From: an uncultured Alistipes sp. | GTDB lineage: Bacteria > Bacteroidota > Bacteroidia > Bacteroidales > Rikenellaceae | Direction of reading: 5' to 3' | Assembly: GCA_947178455.1 (NCBI GenBank) | Contig: CAMWYI010000003.1 | Location: 1 to 32,111, forward strand | Length of the DNA stretch: 32,111 bases | Notes under the pieces: model-generated | Database searches by the model: none | What the model saw: only the letters and a program-made list of their open reading frames with translations | What the model was told of the DNA's origin: nothing | Shown: positions 1 through 9,161 of the stretch, in pieces | Numbering within the stretch: the first letter of the stretch is position 1 | How the letters are laid out: each line of letters begins with the position of its first letter | Made by a program: the position numbers and the translations under genes

Positions 1-26
1 GCTCTAACCAGCTGAGCTATCCCGCC
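1..26 (-). tRNA. tRNA, 5' part only (truncated by window edge), isotype not determinable
   Basis: Reverse complement reads GGCGGGATAGCTCAGCTGGTTAGAGC, a canonical acceptor 5' strand plus D-arm; anticodon lies outside the window. Confidence 0.85.
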
Positions 27-237
27 ATCGCTCGAAAGCGAGGGCAAAGGTAATCGTTTTTTTCAATCGAACAAAATCTTTTTCCGAAAAAACCGATTTT
101 TTCGGCATCCCCCGATTGCGGCCTGCCGGTCGCACGATAACGGTTTTGTGAAATAAATGATTTTCGATGCGGTGAAATCGAATTTGTTTCGTATTTTTGC
201 GCCGAAAAGCGAAAAACAAGAAACAAAATTCGACAAA

Positions 238-2100
238 ATGAATAAAAAACTGAAAATCAGAGACCTTACGTTGCGCGACGGCCAGCAGTCGTCGTTCGCG
301 ACCCGTATGAGCCAAGCGCAAATCGACCGCTGCCTGCCTTATTATAAGGATGCGAAGTTCTATGCCATGGAAGTTTGGGGCGGTGCCGTGCCCGATTCGG
401 TGATGCGCTATCTGAACGAAAATCCGTGGACGCGTCTCGAAACCATCCACAAGGCGGTAGGCGACGTCTCGAAACTGACGGCCCTTTCGCGCGGCCGCAA
501 CCTTTTCGGCTACGCGCCCTATACGGACGAAATCATCGACGGATTCTGCCGCAACGCAATCGAAAGCGGGTTGGGCATCATGCGTATTTTCGACGCGCTG
601 AACGACGTCGACAACGTGAAGTCGACGATTAAATACGTGAAGCAGTACGGCGGCATCGCCGATTGCGCCGTATGCTACACGGTCGACCCCAAATATCCCG
701 AACCGGGGTTCTTCGCCAAACTGCTGGGCAAGAAGAAGCCGCAACCGGTCTTCACGGACGCTTATTTCGTCGACAAGGCCAAGCAAATGGCCGCGCTCGG
801 CGCCGATATGATTACGATTAAGGACATGTCGGGTCTGATTCCGCCGCGCCGCGTCGCTACGCTCGTCAAGCTGCTGAAGCAGAACATCTCGATTCCGGTC
901 GATTTCCATACCCACTGCACGCCGGGCTACGGTTTGGCGTCGGTGCTGTCGGCTATCATGGCCGGTGCCGACATCGTGGACACTAACTGCTGGTACTTCG
1001 CCGAAGGTACGGGTGCACCGGCATTGGAGCTCATCTACGTCTTCTGCAAGAAGTTGGGCATCGACTTGGGCGTGAACATGGAGGCCGTAGCGAAAATCAA
1101 CGTCGAGCTGCGTGAAATCCGCAAGGAGCTGAACAAATCGGTCTTCAACACGGAGAAACCCGAACCCAAACCGTTCAACCCGCTGACGGACAAACTGCCC
1201 GCCGACATCGACGCGCTGTTCGATGCCGCAATCGAAGCAGTGAAGAAAGACGACGAAGAGGGCGTTATCGCTGCCTGCCGCAAAATCGAAGCGCACTTCG
1301 GGTTCCCCGCACCGAACGAACTGGTGCAAAAAGCCGAAATCCCGGGCGGCATGTACTCGAACATGGTGGCCCAGCTGCAACAGCTGAAATCCGAAGAGAT
1401 TTTGCCGCGCGCTATGGAGTTGATTCCGACGGTGCGTTTAGCTGCCGGTCTGCCGCCGTTGGTGACTCCGACGTCGCAAATCGTCGGTGCGCAGGCCGTC
1501 AACTGCGCGCTCGACGAGAAAGCGGGCCGCGCGATGTACACCAACAAGAGTGCCCAGTTCGTCGGACTGGTCAAAGGCGAGTACGGCAAGACGCCGGTGC
1601 AAATCGACCCCGAATTCCGGTTCAAGATTTGCGGTGTGCGTGACGAACAGCCCTACGACACCTCGAAGTACCAAATGCAGCCCAACCCCGAACTGCCCGA
1701 AGCAGGCGGCATGAAGTTAGCCGAGACGGAGAAAGAGGTGCTGCTGCTGGAACTCTTCCCGATGGTGGCCAAGAAGTTCCTGACCGACGCGAAAGTCAAG
1801 GCTTACGAAGCGAAGAAAGCGGCCGAAAAACCGAAAGAAGTCGAGAAACCGCAGCAGGCCGAAGCGAAGCCGCAGCCGGCCGTCACGGGCAATCCCGTCA
1901 CCGCGCCGCTGCCGGGCCGTATCTTGGAGGTGCTGGTCAAGGAGGGCGACACGGTGGTCGAGGGACAGGACATCGTAGTGCTGGAAGCCATGAAAATGGA
2001 AAATTCCATCACGACGGACTATGCCGGTGTGGTAAAAGCGGTCTGCGTACAGCCGGGCGACACGGTGCCGACCGATGCCGTGCTGGCCGACATCGCATAG
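238..2100 (+). CDS. Biotin-dependent decarboxylase/carboxylase alpha subunit (oxaloacetate decarboxylase alpha / pyruvate carboxylase subunit B-like)
   Basis: Starts MNKKLKIRDLTLRDGQQSSFATRM (HMGL-like carboxyltransferase domain), Pro/Ala/Lys-rich hinge, C-terminal biotinyl motif EAMKMENSI. The ATG at 238 is preferred over the track start at 157. Confidence 0.92.
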   Translation: MNKKLKIRDLTLRDGQQSSFATRMSQAQIDRCLPYYKDAKFYAMEVWGGAVPDSVMRYLNENPWTRLETIHKAVGDVSKLTALSRGRNLFGYAPYTDEIIDGFCRNAIESGLGIMRIFDALNDVDNVKSTIKYVKQYGGIADCAVCYTVDPKYPEPGFFAKLLGKKKPQPVFTDAYFVDKAKQMAALGADMITIKDMSGLIPPRRVATLVKLLKQNISIPVDFHTHCTPGYGLASVLSAIMAGADIVDTNCWYFAEGTGAPALELIYVFCKKLGIDLGVNMEAVAKINVELREIRKELNKSVFNTEKPEPKPFNPLTDKLPADIDALFDAAIEAVKKDDEEGVIAACRKIEAHFGFPAPNELVQKAEIPGGMYSNMVAQLQQLKSEEILPRAMELIPTVRLAAGLPPLVTPTSQIVGAQAVNCALDEKAGRAMYTNKSAQFVGLVKGEYGKTPVQIDPEFRFKICGVRDEQPYDTSKYQMQPNPELPEAGGMKLAETEKEVLLLELFPMVAKKFLTDAKVKAYEAKKAAEKPKEVEKPQQAEAKPQPAVTGNPVTAPLPGRILEVLVKEGDTVVEGQDIVVLEAMKMENSITTDYAGVVKAVCVQPGDTVPTDAVLADIA

Positions 2101-2130
2101 GCTGAATAGAATTACAACAAATTAATAAGT

Positions 2131-2535
2131 ATGGCTTTTCTTAAAGAGTTCAAGGAGTTCGCCATCAAAGGCAACGTGATGGACATGGCCGTCGGTGTCA
2201 TCATCGGCGGGGCGTTCGGCAAAATCGTTTCGTCGATGGTCAACGACATTCTGATGCCGCCCATCGGGGCATTGATCGGCAACACCGATTTCACGCAGTT
2301 GAAAATCGTCTTGAAAAAGGCGGTCGAGGGCGGCGAGCCCCTCACGTGGAATTACGGCAACTTCATCCAGCAGTGCGTCGATTTCACGATTTTGGCTTTC
2401 TGCATCTTCATGATGGTCAAGATGATGAACAAGCTCATCAAGAAAAAGGAGGCCGCTCCTGCGCCCGCTCCGGCTCCCTCGAAAGAGGAGCAGTTGCTCG
2501 CCGAAATCCGCGACCTGCTGAAAGAGAAAAAGTAA
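2131..2535 (+). CDS. mscL: Large-conductance mechanosensitive channel MscL
   Basis: [46 protein letters not shown] is the canonical MscL N-terminus; charged C-terminal helix present. Confidence 0.97.
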   Translation: MAFLKEFKEFAIKGNVMDMAVGVIIGGAFGKIVSSMVNDILMPPIGALIGNTDFTQLKIVLKKAVEGGEPLTWNYGNFIQQCVDFTILAFCIFMMVKMMNKLIKKKEAAPAPAPAPSKEEQLLAEIRDLLKEKK

Positions 2536-2600
2536 GAGGCAGCGGCTGACGGAGTTTTTCAGACGCTCTCCCAAAGCCTGCCGCGTCAACGCTGTTATAC

Positions 2601-2640
2601 AAAAACGACCCTGTTGCATTTGTGCAACAGGGTCGTTTTT
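2601..2640 (+). terminator. Intrinsic terminator downstream of mscL
   Basis: Perfect 18-bp stem AAAAACGACCCTGTTGCA / TGCAACAGGGTCGTTTTT with TTTG loop, ending in T-tract. Confidence 0.9.
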
Positions 2641-2659
2641 GTCGGTAGACGCATAAAAA

Positions 2660-2691
2660 TTTGGCAGTATTTGAAAATGTCGCTATCTTTG
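2660..2691 (+). promoter_or_regulatory. Bacteroidota-type promoter for the structured RNA/lipoprotein unit
   Basis: TTTG (2660-2663) - 20 nt - TATCTTTG (2684-2691). Confidence 0.7.
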
Positions 2692-2696
2692 CCACG

Positions 2697-2924
2697 CATT
2701 GCCGAATAGGCAATGTTCGGATGGCATTTAGGCTATTGCAGAACTGAAAAACGACCAATTCTTCAAGTACACACGCAATAGGCACGATGAATGCCCCGCT
2801 GTATGGCGTGGGTTGTGCTTATGTGTACAGGTGCTTGGTCGTACCTTCAGTTTGAAGCATCAACCCACGTTTCGATTTAGTTGAACGGTTGTCATTCGAT
2901 GACGACAATGGCATTGCGCAATGC
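2697..2924 (+). ncRNA. Candidate structured RNA (rod-shaped, 6S-like) or long structured 5' leader of the lipoprotein gene
   Basis: Nested complementary segments: AACTGAA 2742-2748/TTCAGTT 2846-2852; ACGACCAA 2751-2758/TTGGTCGT 2835-2842; GTACAC 2767-2772/GTGTAC 2823-2828; GCAC/GTGC; ATGCC/GGCGT. Flanking hairpins at 2697-2715 and 2888-2906. Begins just after a consensus promoter. The 3' end is uncertain. Confidence 0.55.
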
Positions 2925-2959
2925 ACAAATAAACGTTTAACTAAAATCTAAAAAACACC

Positions 2960-3346
2960 ATGAAAAATTTATTTTTGGCGTTGGCGGCAGTAGCTGCAAT
3001 CGCTTTCGTCGGCTGTTCGAAAGACGACGACAACAACAAATCCACCGGTTTGGTCGGTACATCTTGGACTTATTCCGAATCGTATCCTTCGTCATCGTTG
3101 ACCGAAACTTTACAGTTTCAGAGCGGCGGCGTAGTGATTTGGTCGGGACAGTATACGGAATCCGGATACGGAACGGAAAAATACTCCAATGTCGGTTCCT
3201 ATACTTATGAAGCATCTGAGGTTACGATTCGCATCGTCCAAGACGATGAGTACGGAGCAGATGTATATACCGGCAAGGTGGAAGGAAAGAATCTGGTCCT
3301 GTACAATACGTATGGAAGCGTTTACGGAACTTTTCGGAAGAACTGA
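2960..3346 (+). CDS. Small predicted lipoprotein
   Basis: MKNLFLALAAVAAIAFVGCSKDDDNNKS: signal peptide with lipobox FVGC followed by an Asp-rich stretch; beta-rich remainder. Confidence 0.85.
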   Translation: MKNLFLALAAVAAIAFVGCSKDDDNNKSTGLVGTSWTYSESYPSSSLTETLQFQSGGVVIWSGQYTESGYGTEKYSNVGSYTYEASEVTIRIVQDDEYGADVYTGKVEGKNLVLYNTYGSVYGTFRKN

Positions 3347-3364
3347 ATCGCTGGTTGAATAGGG

Positions 3365-3400
3365 GAACGGACACCGGATATTCCGGTGTCCGTTCTTTGT
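3365..3400 (+). terminator. Intrinsic terminator after lipoprotein gene
   Basis: GAACGGACACCGGA-TAT-TCCGGTGTCCGTTC perfect 14-bp stem followed by TTTGT. Confidence 0.85.
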
Positions 3401-3418
3401 ATTAAAATTAGGTACTGA

Positions 3419-4111
3419 TTACGCCTGCTCTTTCTTGCCCGTATAGCGGTCAAGGATGTAGGTGGTGAAAATCGGGAAGAACATCATGCCCAACGACGGC
3501 AGGAGAATCGTAACGATTTTACCGATAGCGGTCACAGCGAAAATCTCGGCGCCGACCGTCGTGACGTTCATCCACGCCCACCAAAGCGCATTGCCGAAGC
3601 CGACCAATTTGGTGTTGACCCCTGCTTCATAATCATAGAACACGAGCGCCGAAAGGTAGGTGAAGACCACGACCGTGAAGATGTAGGCCCAGAAAACCCG
3701 ACCCATGCGGTTGCGTTTGCTGACCAGCCATTGCACGACGATGACCATCGCCAAGAACGCCCGCAGCATCGGAATCAACCCCACCAGCAGCGCCCAGTCG
3801 CGGGTCAGCACGACGCCGCTCCAATCGAGGATGTTGAGGTACGGAATCGAAATCAACAGGTAGGGCAAATGCACCCAAAAGAAGCGGCTGCGGCGCGGGG
3901 CGACGCCCCACCGCACGAAAAAATCGCACAGAAAAACGAGGCAGACCAAGAACTGCGTGACCATATAGGCCTGCGAGAAATGGACATGGTCGCCCGCGAT
4001 AATTTCCCACGAGATAGCGAACAGCAGGACGATACCGGCAATCACTTTCAGGATTTCCAACGTTTTCGTCAGCCCGCTGCGCATCGGTTCGGAAGAGGTA
4101 TTTTTCGACAT
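3419..4111 (-). CDS. Ion channel-like membrane protein (voltage-gated/K+ channel family architecture, atypical filter)
   Basis: Several hydrophobic helices and a pore-like segment NALWWAWMNVTTVGAEIFAVTAIGK. Start taken at MSKNTSSEP. Confidence 0.75.
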   Translation of the reverse strand: MSKNTSSEPMRSGLTKTLEILKVIAGIVLLFAISWEIIAGDHVHFSQAYMVTQFLVCLVFLCDFFVRWGVAPRRSRFFWVHLPYLLISIPYLNILDWSGVVLTRDWALLVGLIPMLRAFLAMVIVVQWLVSKRNRMGRVFWAYIFTVVVFTYLSALVFYDYEAGVNTKLVGFGNALWWAWMNVTTVGAEIFAVTAIGKIVTILLPSLGMMFFPIFTTYILDRYTGKKEQA

Positions 4112-4166
4112 GATTCGGAATGTTTTACGGCGGTGCTCCTGCAAATGCGATGCCAGCTCGCCCGCC

Positions 4167-5216
4167 CTACGAATCGGAAGAATCGAGGCGCGACGGAATC
4201 GTCATGCTTTGTGGGTCGAGGTAGGTGCGTTTGAACATATCGACGCAGAAAATGAACAGCGCGACCAGCAACGGCCCGAAGACCACGCCCATGAACCCGA
4301 ACAACGGAATCCCGACGATGACGCCGAACACAGTAACGAGCGGATGTGCATCGGCCATGCGTTTTTGGAGCAGCAGCCGCATCACGTTGTCGACATGCGT
4401 CACAATCAATATGCCGTAAAGCGCCAGTCCGAGCCCCAGCCCCCAATGGCCGTCCAGCATCAGATAACCGGCCAGCGGAAGCCACACGAGGGCGGTTCCG
4501 AGCACCGGAATGACCGTTGCGAAACAGGTCACCAACCCCCAAAACCACGCCAGCGGCACCCGAAAAACGAGGTACCCGACATAGGCCAACGCCCCCTGCG
4601 CCAAAGCCAGCAGCGGAATGACGATGGCGTTCGACCGCACGATGACGTGGATTTCGCGCAGCACATCGCGCGATACGGCTCGGTTGAAAGGCAGGATTTC
4701 GCGGCAATACTCCTCCATGCGGCGACCTCCTATCAGCATGAAATAGAGCACGAAAAGCAGTGCGACGACATTGAGCGACAACCCGACCAGACTGCGCACC
4801 ACCCACTGCCCCAGCCGCGAAAGCCAAGCAACGAGCGACGTCGCAATCGCCTCCTGCTCCATCTCGATGCCGATATGGTGATGCACGACGGTGTTCAAAT
4901 GTTGCAGCCGCAGGAGCAGCGTCTGCGGGTTGAGCGTCAAATCCTGAATCCGCGCGACCAGCATCCAAATAATCAACGACATCGGAATCAGGAAGCAGAA
5001 AATCGTCTCGACCACCAGCAGCGTCGCCGCCGCACTGCGCCGCCATTGGCAGCGGTCGGTGAGGTGGGTCATCTGCTTGCGCAGCAGGATGTAGATGGTC
5101 ATGGCTCCGAGCAGTCCGCCGAGCAACGGAATCAGTTTGCAGAAAATCGTGACGCCCATCGCCAAAATCAGCACGAAAAGCGAGTACCGCCAGTATTTTT
5201 CACGCACCGAAAACAT
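4167..5216 (-). CDS. AI-2E family transporter (UPF0118 permease)
   Basis: Multi-TM protein with family-typical segments, e.g. LLALAQGALAYVGYLVFRVPLAWFWGLVTCFATVIPVLGTALVWLPLAGYLML and VFGPLLVALFIF. Start taken at MFSVREKYW. Confidence 0.88.
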   Translation of the reverse strand: MFSVREKYWRYSLFVLILAMGVTIFCKLIPLLGGLLGAMTIYILLRKQMTHLTDRCQWRRSAAATLLVVETIFCFLIPMSLIIWMLVARIQDLTLNPQTLLLRLQHLNTVVHHHIGIEMEQEAIATSLVAWLSRLGQWVVRSLVGLSLNVVALLFVLYFMLIGGRRMEEYCREILPFNRAVSRDVLREIHVIVRSNAIVIPLLALAQGALAYVGYLVFRVPLAWFWGLVTCFATVIPVLGTALVWLPLAGYLMLDGHWGLGLGLALYGILIVTHVDNVMRLLLQKRMADAHPLVTVFGVIVGIPLFGFMGVVFGPLLVALFIFCVDMFKRTYLDPQSMTIPSRLDSSDS

Positions 5217-5310
5217 AGCATCCCACCGAAAGCAAGGAACATGCCGCACTGCTTTCGTGCAGTTGTTGAAAAGTTGTCGAAAACTTCATCCGAAAATAAA
5301 TCGAAATGTG

Positions 5311-5341
5311 TTGCGCCGGCGGATTGTTTGAACTATCTTTG
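5311..5341 (+). promoter_or_regulatory. Bacteroidota-type promoter
   Basis: TTG (5311-5313) - 20 nt - TATCTTTG (5334-5341). Confidence 0.6.
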
Positions 5342-5357
5342 CGACGTGAAACGACAG

Positions 5358-5462
5358 ATGCGACATACGACCCTGCACCAGACTTTCGGTAAGCGCCGAC
5401 GGGGGGGGGTAGCGCAGCCGTATAACGCAATGTCGTATTGCGCACGAAGTTCGGCAGAATAA
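5358..5462 (+). CDS. Candidate 34-aa small ORF containing a G9 tract
   Basis: ATG about 17 nt after a -7 box; MRHTTLHQTFGKRRRGGVAQPYNAMSYCARSSAE; stop immediately followed by a terminator. Coding status unproven. Confidence 0.3.
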   Translation: MRHTTLHQTFGKRRRGGVAQPYNAMSYCARSSAE

Positions 5463-5506
5463 CGCGAGGGATGATTCACACCTGAATTGTCCCTCGCGCA
5501 TTTTTA
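5463..5506 (+). terminator. Intrinsic terminator after the small transcription unit
   Basis: CGCGAGGGA (5463-5471) / TCCCTCGCG (5490-5498) followed by CATTTTTATT. Confidence 0.75.
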
Positions 5507-5621
5507 TTAAAGCGTCCTCGCAAGACCGACGCGCCGCACATTCGGCCACCGAGACAATAGCAATACACGCAAGACACATAAATTCCGTAATACTTTAACT
5601 TAATAAAAAACCAAATCAAAA

Positions 5622-8600
5622 ATGCGTATGAAGAAATTATTGCTTCTCGTGTTCTCGACAGTTGCCTTTTGCGTCGCACAGGCGCAGGTGACGACATCGA
5701 GCATCCATGGCAAAGTTGTGGATGACAACCGCAAGCCGGTAGTCGGCGCAACCGTCATTGCCGTACACACGCCGACCGGAACGGAATATGCCGTTGCGAC
5801 CAGCCGGGACGGTATGTTCAACCTCGGCGGTATGCGTGTCGGCGGCCCGTATGACATTACCGTCAGCTTCGTCGGTTGCAACGATGAAAAGTACAGCAAT
5901 GTGTATTTGACCATCGGCGAAGATGCCCAGTTCAACACGACGCTGCACGAATCATCGACCGACATCGGCGAAGTAGTCGTCATGGGAACCGCCAATCCGG
6001 TGTTCAACTCCAACCGCACCGGTGCACAGGAAATCATTTCCCGCGACATGATGGACAAACTTCCGACCGTCAATCGTTCGTTGACCGATTACACGCGTCT
6101 GACTCCGATGTCGAGCGGCTCGAACTTCGCCGGTACGTCCTATCGTTTCAACAACGTGACGGTCGACGGTGCGTCGTTCAACAACTCGTTCGGTCTTTCG
6201 GCTTCGTTGGGTGCCAGCGGCATCGAACCCATTTCGCTCGAATCCATCGAGCAGGTGCAGGTGATGATTGCTCCGTTCGACGTCCGAAACGGCGGCTTCA
6301 CGGGCGGCGGTATCAACTCTGTCACCAAATCGGGTTCCAATGAGTGGGAGGCTTCGGCTTATTTCTATAAAAAGAGCCCCTCGATGACCGGTTACCGCGT
6401 GAAAGATTACATCGGTACGGTAAAAGAGTTTACCAGCAACCAGTACGGCTTGAGCTTGAGCGGCCCGATTATCAAGAACAAATTGTTCTTCTTCCTCAAC
6501 GGCGAATTGGACCGCATCGAGGAGCCGATCAATTACACGACGAAGAACTCCGTTCCCACGCCGGAATCGCTGCAAGATCTTTCCAACTTCTTGGGCGACG
6601 AACTGGGCTACAATCCCGGTGCATTCGACTTGTCGAAAACCGAGACTTACGGCGACCGCATCACGGCCCGCGTAGACTGGAACATCAACTCGAAAAATAC
6701 GTTCTCGGTCAAGTACTATTATCTGAAATCGTACAACACGAACAGCCCTTCGACTTCCGGCAAACCGGCCAACGGTCGTGGCCCCAACGCCTATGCCATC
6801 CCCTACTCGTCGAGCTTCTACCGCACGAACAACAACTTCCACATCGTCATGGCCGACCTCAATACGACCGTGAACGACCGTATGTCGAACACGTTGAAGT
6901 TCGGTTACTCGCGTCTGCGCGACTATCGTGACATGGACGGCGGTTTCTTCCCGCAAGTCGATATTCTGAAAGACGGCAACAGCTATACCGTATTCGGAAC
7001 GGAAGCCAACTCTTACAACAACCAGTTGGATACCGACATTTTCCAGATTCAGGACAACTTCACGATTAATGCAGGCAAGCATCAAATCGTCATCGGTACC
7101 CAATCCGACTATCGTAGCTTCAAAAACGGATTCGCCCAGAACTTCCCCGGAACTTGGGTATTCTCGTCGATTGACGACTTCAAATTCAACGTGCTGGCGT
7201 CGAAGCAGTATCTTGCACAGCACGGCTCGATGGAAGGATTCAACATTACGAACTTCAATCCGGCCGACTTCGGTCTGACGGGTGTCGTAAACAACGGTTT
7301 GGCAAACTCGGCCGGTACCGGATACACCTATTACAATCAGAAATTCACGAACTCGGAGAAATATAGTTCGTTCCCCTTCGCCGAAGTGAATGTCGTTCAG
7401 CTGGGCTTCTATGTTCAGGACAAATGGGCTCCCTCGCACAAATTCAACCTCACTTACGGTTTGCGCGTCGACGTACCGATTTTCGTTACCGACCTGCCGA
7501 CCAACGACAAAGTCGCCGGTGCGACCTTCCGCGACGGTATCAAAATCGACGTGTCGAAATACCCGAACGCGCACCCGCAGTTCTCGCCGCGTCTCGGCTT
7601 CAACTGGAAACCGCTTGAAGACGGTTCGCTGCAAGTACGCGGCGGTACGGGTCTTTTCTCCGGTACGCCTCCGTATGTATGGATCAGCAATCAGGCCGGA
7701 AACAACGGCGTACTTTTCACCGACGTGAATCTCAGTGGCAATGCGCTCCAAAACCTCGGCTTTACCGGCAATATCGACGAATACAACTGGATGGCCAAAG
7801 CCGCCGGTGCCGCTGATATTTCGATTACCGACCCCGATTTCAAATATCCGATGCTGTGGAAGACCAATGTCGCTATCGACTACAAATGGCGCGGCTGGGT
7901 GTTGACTTGGGAAACGCTTTACAGCAAAGATCTCAATGCCATCTACCACGACAACATCAACCTCGAAGTAGCAGACCAAAATATCAACGACGGTGCCCCC
8001 AACAGCAAACGTACGGCATTCACCGGCAACTACATCAGCAACGGCGAAGGTGCTAACAGTGTCGTGATGTTGCGCAACACCAGCAAAGGTTATTCGATTT
8101 ACAACACCATCCAGTTGCAGAAATCGTTTACCGAAGGTCTGTTCCGAGGCTTGGGCATCAACGCATCGTACTCGTTCGGTACTGCTCGCAGTGTAACTGA
8201 CGGTACATCTTCGGTTGCCTTGTCCGCATGGAAATACACGCCGAAAGTGGCTGTGAACAGCGAAGAGGTAGGTTATAGCGCCGGTGCATTCGACGGTCGT
8301 CTGCTCCTTTCGGCCTACTACACGGCTCGCTGGGGCAAACACGGTGCTACGAACATCGGTTTGGTTTACCAGCGCTATCGTCCGTACCGTTATTCCTATT
8401 GCTATGACGGAGATGCCAATGGCGACAAACAAACCGCGAATGACCTGATTTACATTCCGCGCGACCGCTCGGAAGTAGAAGGACACTTGGTAAAAGGTTC
8501 GTTCGGCAGTGTCGACGAAGCATGGGAGGCAATGGATGCTTTCATCGCACAGGATGCCTATCTGTCGAAACATCGCGGCGAATACGCCACCCGCAACGGC

Positions 8601-8960
8601 GGTGTCGCACCTTATGCCAACCGCTTGGATTTGAGCATTTCGCATGACATCATCCTGCCGCAGCGCAACGGACGCAAACACACGCTCCGTTTCAGTTTCA
8701 ACGTCGACAACTTCCTGAACCTGCTCAACAAGGATTGGGGCGTCAGCTACTCGCAGCTTATGGGAACCAACGGTCAGCAATATCAGTTCCTGAAAGTCAC
8801 TCAGAAACCTACTGCTGCCAACGACTATACGCTGCAATACCAAATGACCAAGAGTGCCAAAGACTACTTGGGCAAAGATATGCCGTTGAACAAGACATTC
8901 AAGCCCAATATCGGTTCGTACTGGACGATGCAATTCGGTATCAAGTACATGTTCAACTAA
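5622..8960 (+). CDS. TonB-dependent receptor with N-terminal carboxypeptidase-regulatory-like domain (Oar-like)
   Basis: Signal peptide MRMKKLLLLVFSTVAFCVAQAQ; SSIHGKVVDDNRKPVVGATVIAVHTPTGTEYAVATSRDGMFNLGGMRVGGPYDITVSFVG; plug and barrel; C-terminal YWTMQFGIKYMFN. No SusD-like gene follows. Confidence 0.9.
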   Translation: MRMKKLLLLVFSTVAFCVAQAQVTTSSIHGKVVDDNRKPVVGATVIAVHTPTGTEYAVATSRDGMFNLGGMRVGGPYDITVSFVGCNDEKYSNVYLTIGEDAQFNTTLHESSTDIGEVVVMGTANPVFNSNRTGAQEIISRDMMDKLPTVNRSLTDYTRLTPMSSGSNFAGTSYRFNNVTVDGASFNNSFGLSASLGASGIEPISLESIEQVQVMIAPFDVRNGGFTGGGINSVTKSGSNEWEASAYFYKKSPSMTGYRVKDYIGTVKEFTSNQYGLSLSGPIIKNKLFFFLNGELDRIEEPINYTTKNSVPTPESLQDLSNFLGDELGYNPGAFDLSKTETYGDRITARVDWNINSKNTFSVKYYYLKSYNTNSPSTSGKPANGRGPNAYAIPYSSSFYRTNNNFHIVMADLNTTVNDRMSNTLKFGYSRLRDYRDMDGGFFPQVDILKDGNSYTVFGTEANSYNNQLDTDIFQIQDNFTINAGKHQIVIGTQSDYRSFKNGFAQNFPGTWVFSSIDDFKFNVLASKQYLAQHGSMEGFNITNFNPADFGLTGVVNNGLANSAGTGYTYYNQKFTNSEKYSSFPFAEVNVVQLGFYVQDKWAPSHKFNLTYGLRVDVPIFVTDLPTNDKVAGATFRDGIKIDVSKYPNAHPQFSPRLGFNWKPLEDGSLQVRGGTGLFSGTPPYVWISNQAGNNGVLFTDVNLSGNALQNLGFTGNIDEYNWMAKAAGAADISITDPDFKYPMLWKTNVAIDYKWRGWVLTWETLYSKDLNAIYHDNINLEVADQNINDGAPNSKRTAFTGNYISNGEGANSVVMLRNTSKGYSIYNTIQLQKSFTEGLFRGLGINASYSFGTARSVTDGTSSVALSAWKYTPKVAVNSEEVGYSAGAFDGRLLLSAYYTARWGKHGATNIGLVYQRYRPYRYSYCYDGDANGDKQTANDLIYIPRDRSEVEGHLVKGSFGSVDEAWEAMDAFIAQDAYLSKHRGEYATRNGGVAPYANRLDLSISHDIILPQRNGRKHTLRFSFNVDNFLNLLNKDWGVSYSQLMGTNGQQYQFLKVTQKPTAANDYTLQYQMTKSAKDYLGKDMPLNKTFKPNIGSYWTMQFGIKYMFN

Positions 8961-8983
8961 TCGCAAACGATTCAAACACTGCA

Positions 8984-9015
8984 CGGGTCGGACGAAATGT
9001 CCGACCCGTTTTTTT
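8984..9015 (+). terminator. Intrinsic terminator after the TonB-dependent receptor
   Basis: CGGGTCGGAC-GAAAT-GTCCGACCCG followed by TTTTTTTGT. Confidence 0.92.
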
Positions 9016-9161
9016 GTAAAAAATTTCATTGTTATTTATTTCACAAACCCGAAACTTTTTCTACCTTTGCGGTGTTCGTTCGTGCGCGATTTTTGCTCGC
9101 ATCGGACGGCGGTTCATTATCTTATGACATTGAAATTCGATTCAAGCAAATTAATAAAACT

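Noticed and set aside
4-1380. Long antisense ORF (458 aa) over the decarboxylase gene, and similar antisense ORFs over pckA, ntpA, ntpI and mutS2
   Set aside because: Shadow ORFs due to low stop-codon frequency opposite biased coding sequence.
5395-5462. tRNA-like look of GGGGGTAGCGCAGCCGTATAACGC...
   Set aside because: No acceptor stem, T-arm (GTTCGAATC) or consistent anticodon stem could be drawn.
5622-8960. SusC-type polysaccharide utilisation locus
   Set aside because: No SusD-like gene follows and no glycoside hydrolase, sulfatase or regulator is nearby. Sequence looks like the Oar-like TonB receptor group.
5952-9029. 1025-aa minus-strand ORF across the TonB-dependent receptor gene
   Set aside because: Antisense to a clearly coding gene. 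Composition (R/V/H/E-rich, no domain motif) is typical of the mirror frame of GC-rich coding DNA.
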